A DNA stretch of 5,674 nt, taken from contig JBJOQW010000066.1 in NCBI GenBank assembly GCA_046049665.1, forward strand, positions 1 to 5,674. Reading direction: 5' to 3'. Shown here piece by piece: positions 1-5,674 of this stretch. Source of the DNA: JAAFHS01 sp046049665. Its GTDB lineage: Bacteria > Pseudomonadota > Alphaproteobacteria > Rhodobacterales > Rhodobacteraceae. Each line of letters begins with the position of its first letter. The first letter of the stretch is position 1. The position numbers were made by a program, and so were the translations under genes. The notes below the pieces were generated by a model that was not told where the DNA came from, did not search any database, and was given only the letters and a program-made list of their open reading frames with translations.

Positions 1-47
1 GTTGCCGTGGACCGCCCCTCACCCCATAATCTTTGGCCCGACGTCGT

Positions 48-53
48 TTGACA
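48..53 (+). promoter_or_regulatory. candidate -35 box upstream of the DUF2177 gene
   Basis: A perfect TTGACA hexamer lies about 60 bases upstream of the first gene. In alphaproteobacteria the -35 TTGAC core is usually the most conserved part of a housekeeping promoter. The expected -10 region (about 71-80, CGGCTTAGTT) matches TATAAT poorly, so the assignment rests on one hexamer and the position. The rest of 1-113 shows nothing else I can name. Confidence 0.3.
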
Positions 54-113
54 TGGACCCGAACTGCCATCGGCTTAGTTAATGATCTGTAACCAACCCC
101 GAAAGCACCCCCC

Positions 114-512
114 ATGCAAATCGCCACCCTGTACCTGTCCACCGCCATCATCTTCCTTGTCCTTGATGCCATCATGCTTGGCCTTGTGATGAAGCCGCTG
201 TTCACCCGCCACATCGGCCCCCTGATGATTGAACCCATTCGCTACGTCCCCGCCGCCGCCTTCTATGCGGCCTATGTCGCGGGCCTCATCTACCTCGTCT
301 CCCTCCCCGCGCTGAAAACCGGCGCACCCGTGCTGATCCCGGCCATGATCATCGGCGCCATGGCCTACGGCACCTATGAATTCACGAGCTTTGCCATCAT
401 GCGCGACTGGCACTGGCAGATGGTGGCGACGGACTTCATCTGGGGCACGGTTCTGACCGGGCTGTCAGCCTGGGGCGGGGTGATGATCACACGCGCGTTT
501 ACGGCGGGTTGA
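114..512 (+). CDS. DUF2177 family integral membrane protein
   Basis: This is a 132-residue protein of unknown function that resembles the DUF2177 family of small inner-membrane proteins. Four hydrophobic segments are visible at roughly residues 4-25, 43-65, 72-95 and 102-127, so nearly the whole chain is membrane-embedded with short loops. The loop after the third helix carries YGTYEFTSFAIMRDWHWQM, and an acidic residue before the last helix (ATDFIWGTVL, Asp107) matches the family pattern of a Tyr-Glu/Asp-rich third helix followed by D-x-x-W-G. The length is normal for the family. The ATG is the only sensible start because an in-frame TAA lies at 90-92, but the preceding bases (GAAAGCACCCCCC) contain no good Shine-Dalgarno sequence. 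The ArsC-like gene follows after 49 bases with no clear terminator between them, so the two may be cotranscribed. No biochemical role can be inferred from the sequence. Confidence 0.87.
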   Translation: MQIATLYLSTAIIFLVLDAIMLGLVMKPLFTRHIGPLMIEPIRYVPAAAFYAAYVAGLIYLVSLPALKTGAPVLIPAMIIGAMAYGTYEFTSFAIMRDWHWQMVATDFIWGTVLTGLSAWGGVMITRAFTAG

Positions 513-561
513 GCAGCGGTTAACACTGCGCGCGTAGAGACGAAAAGAAGACGCAAAGAAG

Positions 562-897
562 ATGGGAAAAAGAGTGGTCATTTACGGCTTGTCGACCTGC
601 GATACCTGCAAAAAGGCGCAAAAGGCGCTGGTGGCGGCGGGGCATGATGTCACGTTCCGCGACGTGCGGGCCGCGCCTTTGACGGATGCCGAAATCAACG
701 AATTCATCGTGGAATTCGGGACGCGCATCATCAATACGCAAAGCACGACATGGCGGGGTCTGTCAGACTGGATGAAGGCGTCTGAGGCGGATCATCAGCT
801 GCGCGAACACCCAGCGCTGATGAAGCGGCCGGTGATCCGGTCTGATGCGGGGCTGACGCTGGGCTGGGATGATGCGGTGGCGGCCAAGTACATGTGA
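562..897 (+). CDS. ArsC/Spx/YffB-family thioredoxin-fold protein
   Basis: This 111-residue protein belongs to the arsenate reductase-like (ArsC/Spx/YffB) branch of the thioredoxin fold and should be cytosolic. It opens with a beta strand (VVIYGL) leading into the redox-site loop S-T-C-D-T-C-K-K-A (Cys13 and Cys16), at the place of the ArsC catalytic Cys. A TTWR motif (Arg65) and the HPALMKRPVI segment (residues 83-92, Arg89) match the conserved arginine-bearing regions of the family. The length is typical of YffB-like members and shorter than classical glutaredoxin-dependent ArsC (about 140). The CxxC pair resembles the Spx redox switch, but there is no sign that it acts as a transcription factor. 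No ars genes (arsR, arsB, acr3) are near, so an arsenate-reducing role should not be assumed. A generic thiol reductase is equally possible. The Shine-Dalgarno is weak (AAAGAAG abutting the ATG, GAAAAGAAG further up). A strong hairpin follows the stop codon immediately. Confidence 0.9.
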   Translation: MGKRVVIYGLSTCDTCKKAQKALVAAGHDVTFRDVRAAPLTDAEINEFIVEFGTRIINTQSTTWRGLSDWMKASEADHQLREHPALMKRPVIRSDAGLTLGWDDAVAAKYM

Positions 898-926
898 AAA
901 CGGCCCGGGGTGGGGCCGGGCCGTTT
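898..926. terminator. bidirectional hairpin terminator between convergent genes
   Basis: An 11-bp perfect inverted repeat, AAACGGCCCGG (898-908) and CCGGGCCGTTT (916-926), encloses a 7-base loop. The stem is G+C-rich and flanked by A on the left and T on the right, so both strands yield a stem ending in a short U run. It begins right after the stop of the ArsC-like gene and ends 24 bases from the stop of the convergent cold-shock gene. It is therefore well placed to end transcription from both sides. The U tracts are only 3-4 bases, so efficiency cannot be judged. Confidence 0.75.
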
Positions 927-950
927 CAAAACCTGTGAAATAACAGTGTG

Positions 951-1157
951 TTAAAGCAGTCTCAGATCACCTGCAGACTGCTTGCCATCACGGCCTGTCT
1001 GCATTTCAAAACCGATCTTCTGGTTGTCGTTCAGGCCTTTCAGCCCGGCGCGTTCCACAGCCGAGATATGAACAAAGATATCCTTGCCGCCATCATCGGG
1101 CGCAATGAAACCATAGCCCTTCGTGCTGTTGAACCACTTTACGGTGCCTGTCGGCAT
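951..1157 (-). CDS. CspA-family cold-shock protein
   Basis: This is a 68-residue single cold-shock domain, a five-stranded beta barrel that binds single-stranded RNA and DNA and usually acts as an RNA chaperone in the cytoplasm. The sequence starts MPTGTVKWFN and carries RNP1 as KGYGFI (residues 13-18) and RNP2 as DIFVHI (residues 26-31). The aromatic residues that stack on bases (Trp8, Phe9, Tyr15, Phe17, Phe28, His30) are all present. The length is standard. The frame stays open upstream to an ATG at 1295, but the family-typical start is the ATG at 1157, preceded by GGGGAG seven bases away (1165-1170). The 46-residue extension has no cold-shock similarity. The gene lies downstream of thrS on the same strand after 191 bases and a possible terminator, so it probably has its own promoter. 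A TTGACG hexamer at 1229-1234 on the minus strand is a weak -35 candidate. Cold induction cannot be deduced here. Confidence 0.95.
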   Translation of the reverse strand: MPTGTVKWFNSTKGYGFIAPDDGGKDIFVHISAVERAGLKGLNDNQKIGFEMQTGRDGKQSAGDLRLL

Positions 1158-1303
1158 GCCGCCTCTCCCCTTCCATAAACCCCCACCTTGCACCATTGCA
1201 GGTGGTCGTGCAGCCAGGTCTTCCTTTTCGTCAAGCTGCCGTGGGTGGTCAGAAGGCGCGTCGAAAGCTGTTGTCACAACCCAAAGGATGCGCAAGCCGC
1301 CCG

Positions 1304-1343
1304 AAAAATCAAGGGCGATTCACACATCGGCAAGGGTTCGCCC
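1304..1343 (-). terminator. possible rho-independent terminator after thrS
   Basis: On the minus strand, just after the thrS TAA, GGGCGA (1343-1338) can pair with TCGCCC (1318-1313) and is followed by TTGATTTTT. The stem is only 6 bp and the loop is long (19 bases), so this is a weaker terminator than the one at 898-926. The T-rich tail is the main support. If real, it separates thrS transcription from the downstream cold-shock gene. Confidence 0.4.
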
Positions 1344-1348
1344 ACACG

Positions 1349-3295
1349 TTAGCGCAGGTCCGGCGGCAGGCTTTCGGCGGAAAGTGACATGAGAGCGGTT
1401 GCAAGGGGCAGGGTGGCAGTGATCGTATCACCCAGACGGCGCAGGGAAACGGTGCGGTCCTCGACCTCTTTCTTGCCGATGGCCAGAATCACCGGCACCT
1501 TGCCGACGGAATGTTCGCGCACCTTGTAGTTGATCTTTTCGTTGCGCACATCGGCTTCGGCCCGGACGCCGGCCTTTTGCAATTCGGCAACGATCTCATG
1601 CACGTAAGGATCAGCGTCCGATACGATCGAGGCCACAACCACCTGCCGTGGGGCCAGCCAGAAGGGCAGCTTGCCGGCGTGGTTTTCGATCAGAATGCCG
1701 ATAAAACGCTCAAAGCTGCCAAGGCAGGCGCGGTGCAGCATGAAGGGGCGGTGGCGTGCGCCGTCTTCGCCGATATAGCTGGCATCCAGCCGCTCGGGCA
1801 GGTTCGGGTCAAGCTGCAGCGTGCCGCATTGCCAGTCACGCCCGATGGCATCGGTCAGCACGAATTCCAGCTTGGGGGCATAAAACGCGCCCTCACCGGG
1901 GAACAGTTCGTAGGAATAGCCCGCCGCCGTGGTGGCATTGGCAAGGGCGGCCTCCATCTTGTCCCAGATCTCATCGCTGCCCACGCGCTTTTCTGGGCGC
2001 GTTGACAGCTTGATGCGCCATTTGTCAAAGCCAAGCTCGGCATAGATGCGCGACAGGAATTCAATGAACTTGCGGCTTTCGCTTTCCACCTGATCCAGCG
2101 TGCAAAAGATATGCGCGTCGTCCTGTGTAAAGCCGCGCACCCGCATGATGCCATGCAAGGCACCGCTGGGTTCGTAGCGGGCGCATGACCCGAATTCCGC
2201 CATCCGCAAGGGCAGATCGCGATAGCTTTTGATGCCGACATTGAAGATCTGCACATGGCAGGGGCAGTTCATGGGCTTGAGCGCGTTCACCACCTTTTCG
2301 CGTGCGCCTTCTTCATCAACCTCAACGATGAACATGTTCTCGCGGTAGTTTTCCCAGTGGCCTGAGTCTTCCCAGAGCTTGCGGTTCACCACCTGCGGCG
2401 TGTTCACCTCGACATAGCCATCGGCACGCTGGCGGCGGCGCATATAGTCTTGTAGCTGCGTATAGATCGTCCAGCCGTTCGGGTGCCAGAACACCTGACC
2501 GGGGGCTTCTTCCTGCATGTGGAACAGGCCCATCTCGCGGCCAAGCTTGCGGTGATCCCGCTTTGCCGCCTCTTCCAGCATGGTCAGATGCGCCTTCAGG
2601 TCATCTCGGTTCTTGAAGGCAAGGCCGTAGATGCGTTGCAGCATCGGGCGCGTGGCATCGCCGAGCCAATAGGCACCCGCCACATGCGTCAGCTTGAAGG
2701 CATCGGCGGGCACCTGGCCTGTGTGGGCCAAGTGCGGGCCGCGGCACAGGTCTTGCCAGTTGCCATGCCAGTACATGCGCAGGTCTTCGCCTGCGGGAAT
2801 CCGGTCGATAAGTTCGATTTTGAAAGGTTCACCGCGGTCCGCGTAGTACTTTTTCGCCCGCTCACGATCCCAAAGTTCGGTTTTGACAGGTTCGCGCGCG
2901 TTGATGATCTGCTTCATCCTGGCTTCGATCTGGCCAAGGTCTTCGGGCGTGAAGGGTTCTGCCCGGTCAAAATCATAGAACCAGCCGTAATCACGCACCG
3001 GGCCGATGGTCACCTTCACATCAGGCCAGATTTCCTGCACGGCGCGGGCCATGATATGTGCGCAATCATGCCGGATCAGTTCCAGCGCCTGTGCATCATC
3101 GGCCATTGTGTGAATCGCAATCGTGCCATCCACCATGATCGGCCATTGCAGATCAACATGCGCGCCATTGACCGAGGCGCTGATGGCCTTCTTGGCAAGG
3201 CCGGGAGCAATGGACATGGCCACTTCGCCCGCTGTCACGCCGGCAGGGTAGGCGCGCACGTTGCCATCAGGAAAGGTCAGGGAAATCTGGGACAT
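1349..3295 (-). CDS. thrS: threonyl-tRNA synthetase
   Basis: This 648-residue class II aminoacyl-tRNA synthetase charges tRNA-Thr with threonine using ATP, in the cytoplasm. All family domains are present in order: an N-terminal TGS domain (about 1-62), the second additional/editing domain (about 65-225) that removes mischarged serine, the catalytic core (about 245-545) and the anticodon-binding domain (about 548-640). The editing-site residues are intact as H76-D-C-A-H80 and C184-R-G-P-H188. The catalytic zinc ligands are Cys344 (in MNCPCHVQIF), His395 (in DDAHIFC) and His521 (in MLHRACLGSFERF, motif 3). Motif 2 lies around residues 366-396 with Arg373. The length is close to the 642 residues of the E. 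coli enzyme. The start is well supported by GAGGAGG (3302-3308) six bases before the ATG. The gene is divergent from the hydrolase cluster. No T-box leader is visible, as expected outside Gram-positive bacteria. Confidence 0.98.
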   Translation of the reverse strand: MSQISLTFPDGNVRAYPAGVTAGEVAMSIAPGLAKKAISASVNGAHVDLQWPIMVDGTIAIHTMADDAQALELIRHDCAHIMARAVQEIWPDVKVTIGPVRDYGWFYDFDRAEPFTPEDLGQIEARMKQIINAREPVKTELWDRERAKKYYADRGEPFKIELIDRIPAGEDLRMYWHGNWQDLCRGPHLAHTGQVPADAFKLTHVAGAYWLGDATRPMLQRIYGLAFKNRDDLKAHLTMLEEAAKRDHRKLGREMGLFHMQEEAPGQVFWHPNGWTIYTQLQDYMRRRQRADGYVEVNTPQVVNRKLWEDSGHWENYRENMFIVEVDEEGAREKVVNALKPMNCPCHVQIFNVGIKSYRDLPLRMAEFGSCARYEPSGALHGIMRVRGFTQDDAHIFCTLDQVESESRKFIEFLSRIYAELGFDKWRIKLSTRPEKRVGSDEIWDKMEAALANATTAAGYSYELFPGEGAFYAPKLEFVLTDAIGRDWQCGTLQLDPNLPERLDASYIGEDGARHRPFMLHRACLGSFERFIGILIENHAGKLPFWLAPRQVVVASIVSDADPYVHEIVAELQKAGVRAEADVRNEKINYKVREHSVGKVPVILAIGKKEVEDRTVSLRRLGDTITATLPLATALMSLSAESLPPDLR

Positions 3296-3355
3296 GGATG
3301 TCCTCCTCGTCGTTTTGGCGCCTACGAAACGCCCGGTTGCGGGTTATGTCGGCGC

Positions 3356-3384
3356 TTGATGGCGCGAGGCGGTAGCCATGTCAA
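3356..3384 (-). promoter_or_regulatory. candidate thrS promoter
   Basis: On the minus strand a perfect TTGACA (-35, 3384-3379) is followed after 17 bases by CATCAA (3361-3356), which matches the -10 consensus at three of six positions. A strong -35 with a loose -10 is common in Rhodobacteraceae housekeeping promoters. Transcription would start near 3350 and give a leader of roughly 50 bases, ending in the GAGGAGG ribosome site. The -10 match is weak, so this stays a candidate. Confidence 0.4.
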
Positions 3385-3406
3385 CCTCCACAGGGTATCA
3401 CATGGC
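3375..3406. repeat. 7-bp inverted repeat in the thrS/hydrolase intergenic region
   Basis: GCCATGT (3375-3381) and ACATGGC (3400-3406) form a perfect 7-bp inverted repeat separated by 18 bases. The left arm overlaps the candidate thrS -35 box, and the right arm ends 17 bases before the first hydrolase start codon. It could be a dyad operator or a leader hairpin for the hydrolase transcript, but a repeat of this size can arise by chance in a region this long. Confidence 0.35.
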
Positions 3407-3423
3407 CAACCAGGGGGATGACT

Positions 3424-4185
3424 GTGACCGAACCAAAACACCTGATCACGCCACAAGGCCGCCGGATTGCCTATCACCACACGCCGGGGCAGGGGCCGGG
3501 TGTGGTGTTTCTGGGTGGCTTCAAGTCTGACATGACGGGGACCAAGGCCGTGTTTCTGGAAGGCTGGGCGCGGGCGCGGGGACATGCGTTTCTGCGGTTG
3601 GATTATTCAGGGCATGGCCAATCAGGCGGTGCGTTTGAGGATGGTTGCATCGGCGACTGGGCCGCTGATGCAGCGGCGGTGATTGACGCGGTGACCACAG
3701 GGCCGCAGGTGCTGGTGGGGTCATCCATGGGGGGATGGATTGCGTTGTTGTTGGCGCGCGCGCAGCCTGACCGTGTGGCGGGGCTGGTGGGCATTGCGGC
3801 GGCGCCAGATTTTACGGTTGATGTAGAGGCAGAGATGACGGCGGCCGAACATGCCGCCATGGCGCGCGATGGACGGATCGTGCAGCCGTCAGACTATGCT
3901 GACCAACCCTATGTCTTTACCCGCAAGTTGATCGAGGATGGCCGTGCGCAGCAGGTGCTGGCCGCGCCCCTGCATCTGCCGTTTCCGGTGCGCCTGCTGC
4001 AGGGGACGGCGGACCGTGATGTGCTTCCTGCCGTGGCGTTACGCTTGCTTGACCACGTGACTGGCGGTGATGTGCGCCTGACACTGGTGAAAGACGCCGA
4101 CCACCGCTTTTCAACGCCGGCCTGCCTTGCATTGATCGGCGATACTGTGGCGGCGGTATTGGGGGCCAGCAGTTTGGGAGGCTGA
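3424..4185 (+). CDS. alpha/beta hydrolase, ABHD10-like serine hydrolase
   Basis: This is a 253-residue alpha/beta hydrolase with no signal peptide, so probably cytosolic. From the GTG start, the oxyanion-loop strand is VVFLGGFKSDM (about 27-37), followed by GTKA, then DYSGHGQSGG (60-69), the nucleophile elbow G-S-S-M-G-G (99-104, Ser101), the acid in GTADRDV (Asp197) and the histidine in DADHR (His227). The GTKA, DYSGHG, GPQVLVGSSMGGW and DHR arrangement resembles animal ABHD10, a mitochondrial thioesterase/esterase, so a thioesterase or carboxylesterase activity is a reasonable guess. The substrate is unknown. The frame also has an ATG at 3418, but the only Shine-Dalgarno-like run, AGGGGG (3412-3417), touches that ATG and sits six bases before the GTG at 3424. 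The GTG therefore fits better, and the protein then begins MTEPKHL. The next gene starts one base after this stop. The triad looks complete, so the enzyme should be active. Confidence 0.92.
   Translation: MTEPKHLITPQGRRIAYHHTPGQGPGVVFLGGFKSDMTGTKAVFLEGWARARGHAFLRLDYSGHGQSGGAFEDGCIGDWAADAAAVIDAVTTGPQVLVGSSMGGWIALLLARAQPDRVAGLVGIAAAPDFTVDVEAEMTAAEHAAMARDGRIVQPSDYADQPYVFTRKLIEDGRAQQVLAAPLHLPFPVRLLQGTADRDVLPAVALRLLDHVTGGDVRLTLVKDADHRFSTPACLALIGDTVAAVLGASSLGG
4176..4181 (+). promoter_or_regulatory. ribosome binding site inside the end of the preceding gene
   Basis: GGGAGG lies five bases before the ATG at 4187 and within the last codons of the upstream hydrolase gene, whose TGA ends at 4185. The arrangement fixes the downstream start and suggests that translation of the two genes is coupled. 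Confidence 0.75.
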
Positions 4186-4186
4186 C

Positions 4187-5161
4187 ATGCGCTTGTTCGT
4201 GAAATTCATTCTGGCTGTGGTGGTGATCATCGCCTGCCTTGCCTTTACCTTTCCGCGTGATGGTGTGGACCGCGAGATCAGCTTTGATCCTGCCAGCCTG
4301 CCGGATGATCTGGATGGCTATCTGGCCGATGTCGAAGCGCAAGTGGCGGATCTGACCGAAGGGTCGGCCAAGCGCATTATCTGGGCGGGCACGCCGGGGG
4401 CAAAGACGCCACTGGCGATTGTCTATGTGCACGGGTTTTCGGCCACGGCGGAAGAGGTGCGCCCGGTGCCGGACAATGTGGCAAAGGCTACGGGGGCCAA
4501 TCTCTACTTCATGCGGCTGGCAGGGCACGGGCGTTCGGGTGAGGCCATGGCCACGGCCACGGCGGGTGACTGGGTGGAAGACATGGCCGAGGCGATGGCG
4601 ATTGGCCGCCGTCTGGGTGACAGGGTGGTGCTGATGTCCACTTCAACGGGCGCGCCACTGGCGGCGATTGCGGCGGTGGATCCGGCCCTGTCTGAAGGGC
4701 TGGGCGGGGTGGTGATGATCTCGCCCAACTTCGGTCTGAAATCGGCGGCGGGTGCCATTCTGGATATGCCGCTGGCGCGCTGGTGGGGGCCCATGGTGGC
4801 CGGGGCGACGCGGAGTTTTGAGCCCGAGAATGCGGGCCACGCGGCACATTGGACAACAAGTTACCCCACAACGGCGCTGTTTCCGATGGCAGCTTTGGTG
4901 CGCGAAGGGCGGAGCCTTGATTTTGCAGCAGCCAAAGTGCCGCTGTTGCTGATGTATGCCGAGGCGGATCTTGTGATTGATCCTGCGCGCATTCCGGCGG
5001 TGGCGGGTGCCTGGGGCGGACCCGTGGCCGAAGAAAAATTCGTGATGGGTGAAGGAGATGACCCTTATCATCATGTGATTGCAGGTGATATCCTGTCACC
5101 GGGCCAGACAGCAAAGGCCACTGACGTGATCACAGCATGGATAGGGGCTAACGGCTTGTGA
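4187..5161 (+). CDS. membrane-anchored or exported alpha/beta hydrolase
   Basis: This 324-residue alpha/beta hydrolase begins with a short basic stretch (MRLFVK) and a hydrophobic segment (about 7-21), so it is probably inserted in, or exported across, the inner membrane with the catalytic domain in the periplasm. A lipobox-like I-I-A-C (Cys17) is a weak hint of a lipoprotein. The core strand IVYVHGFSAT (78-87) gives the H-G oxyanion motif, LAGHGRSG (111-118) is the typical loop, and the nucleophile elbow is S-T-S-T-G (151-155, Ser153), with Ser replacing the usual first Gly of G-x-S-x-G. The acid is likely Asp261 (AEADLVIDP) and the base His295 or His296 (DDPYHHVIAGD). It resembles a family of uncharacterised roseobacter hydrolases. 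It shares little beyond the fold with its neighbours, so the cluster is not a simple tandem duplication. The gap to the upstream gene is one base and the stop overlaps the next start. The substrate is unknown. Confidence 0.9.
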   Translation: MRLFVKFILAVVVIIACLAFTFPRDGVDREISFDPASLPDDLDGYLADVEAQVADLTEGSAKRIIWAGTPGAKTPLAIVYVHGFSATAEEVRPVPDNVAKATGANLYFMRLAGHGRSGEAMATATAGDWVEDMAEAMAIGRRLGDRVVLMSTSTGAPLAAIAAVDPALSEGLGGVVMISPNFGLKSAAGAILDMPLARWWGPMVAGATRSFEPENAGHAAHWTTSYPTTALFPMAALVREGRSLDFAAAKVPLLLMYAEADLVIDPARIPAVAGAWGGPVAEEKFVMGEGDDPYHHVIAGDILSPGQTAKATDVITAWIGANGL

Positions 5162-5674
5162 ACGACCCGCTTGTCATCATTCCCGGCCTGTTGTCTGACG
5201 CGCGCGTGGTGCTGCCGCAGATGCTGGCCGTGGGTGAAAAGATGGGGGTGATCGTCAGTCTGCCGGTGCAGGGCCATTCGGTCGAACCCATGGCCGAGGC
5301 CGTGCTGCACGCCTGCCCTGCGCGCTTTGCCCTGATGGGCGTGGGGCTGGGCGGCATTGTTGCGTTGGAGGTGATGCGGCGGGCGGGCGAGCGCATTTCA
5401 CAGGTGATTTTTGTGGCGACTGATCCGCTGCCGGAAGACCCCAAGGTGGCAGCAGAGCGTGAAGTGCGCATGGTGGCGGTGCGGGCGGGGCGCTTGGGCG
5501 AAATGCTGATGCATGATGTCAGCGTGGGCACGGGGCCGGATGCCGAATTCGCGATGGACGTGCAGCGCGATATGGCCTTTGATCTGGGTGAGGGCGTCTA
5601 TCTGCGCCAGTCGCGCGCCTTGCAACGCAGGCCGGATCAGCAAAAGACGCTGCGCAAGGCGGCCATGCCTGCAC
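5158..5674 (+). CDS. alpha/beta hydrolase-fold protein lacking the nucleophile Ser (partial, 3' end beyond window)
   Basis: The open frame runs from a GTG at 5158, overlapping the preceding TGA as GTGA, to the window edge (172 codons, no stop). The first 60 residues follow the fold: LVIIPGLLSDARV (strand and oxyanion loop), VIVSLPVQGHS, MAEAVLHACPARFALMG, then the elbow G-V-G-L-G-G-I-V-A-L (61-70). The residue at the nucleophile position is Gly63 (codon GGG, 5344-5346) instead of Ser. The later stretch YLRQSRALQRRPDQQ (148-162) is of a type I associate with roseobacter hydrolases of about 230-250 residues, so the missing part should hold the Asp and His regions. AGGGG (5143-5147) lies ten bases before the GTG. 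The next ATG (5221) would remove the first strand and is unlikely. The protein appears cytosolic. It may be non-hydrolytic, use another mechanism, or be a degenerate paralogue. Confidence 0.85.
   Translation, partial: MNDPLVIIPGLLSDARVVLPQMLAVGEKMGVIVSLPVQGHSVEPMAEAVLHACPARFALMGVGLGGIVALEVMRRAGERISQVIFVATDPLPEDPKVAAEREVRMVAVRAGRLGEMLMHDVSVGTGPDAEFAMDVQRDMAFDLGEGVYLRQSRALQRRPDQQKTLRKAAMPA

Noticed and set aside
513..529. Small imperfect hairpin (GCAG...CTGC) after the DUF2177 gene
   Set aside because: The stem has only four contiguous outer pairs with internal mismatches and no T run, so it is not a convincing terminator.
1158..1295. 46-residue in-frame N-terminal extension of the cold-shock protein
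   Set aside because: The extension has no cold-shock similarity. The ATG at 1157 has a good Shine-Dalgarno and gives the standard 68-residue length.
1511..2005. 164-codon plus-strand open frame inside thrS
   Set aside because: It is antisense to the catalytic and anticodon-binding parts of thrS, shows no domain, and is explained by codon bias.
3332..3343. CCCG-gttg-CGGG mini hairpin in the thrS leader
   Set aside because: A 4-bp stem is expected by chance in high-G+C DNA, and no attenuator peptide or U tract accompanies it.
2483..3421. 312-codon open frame on the plus strand opposite thrS
   Set aside because: It lies antisense to a full-length, motif-complete thrS. Its product is rich in His, Arg and Gly with no recognisable domain, as expected for a shadow frame in high-G+C DNA.
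3917..4528. 203-codon minus-strand open frame spanning the junction of the first two hydrolases
   Set aside because: It has no domain and no plausible ribosome site considered convincing, and it overlaps two well-supported coding genes.
4509..5114. 201-codon minus-strand open frame under the second hydrolase
   Set aside because: It is Pro/Ser/Arg-rich low-complexity sequence, antisense to a hydrolase with recognisable catalytic motifs.

Overview
The window looks like a chromosomal segment of an alphaproteobacterium, most likely from the Rhodobacteraceae (Roseobacter/Rhodobacter group). The reasons are high G+C, strongly G/C-ending codons, protein sequences of the type I associate with that family (from memory, not from a search), and TTGACA-like -35 boxes paired with poorly conserved -10 boxes. 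I see no insertion sequence, CRISPR array, tRNA, rRNA, phage gene or toxin-antitoxin pair. It reads as ordinary core and near-core genome.

Layout: (1) Positions 1-113 are a leader with a candidate -35 box. (2) Two small plus-strand genes follow, probably cotranscribed: a four-helix DUF2177 membrane protein (114-512) and an ArsC/Spx-family thioredoxin-fold protein (562-897). (3) A strong, nearly symmetric hairpin (898-926) separates them from a convergent minus-strand cold-shock protein gene (951-1157). (4) After a 191-base gap comes thrS on the minus strand (1349-3295), encoding a complete threonyl-tRNA synthetase with intact editing and catalytic zinc residues. (5) A 128-base divergent intergenic region separates thrS from a plus-strand run of three tightly packed genes (3424-4185, 4187-5161, 5158 to beyond the window end). 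All three are alpha/beta-hydrolase-fold proteins from visibly different subfamilies.

The hydrolase cluster is the most interesting part. The junctions (1-base gap with its own Shine-Dalgarno, then a GTGA 4-base overlap) point to one translationally coupled operon. The first product resembles ABHD10-type serine hydrolases and should be cytosolic. The second has an N-terminal membrane or export segment and a variant nucleophile elbow (S-T-S-T-G). The third is cut by the window edge and has glycine where the catalytic serine belongs (G-V-G-L-G), so it may not be a classical serine hydrolase. Nothing here shows what substrates the three act on, or whether they act together. I found no evidence in this window for a wholly new system beyond this cluster.
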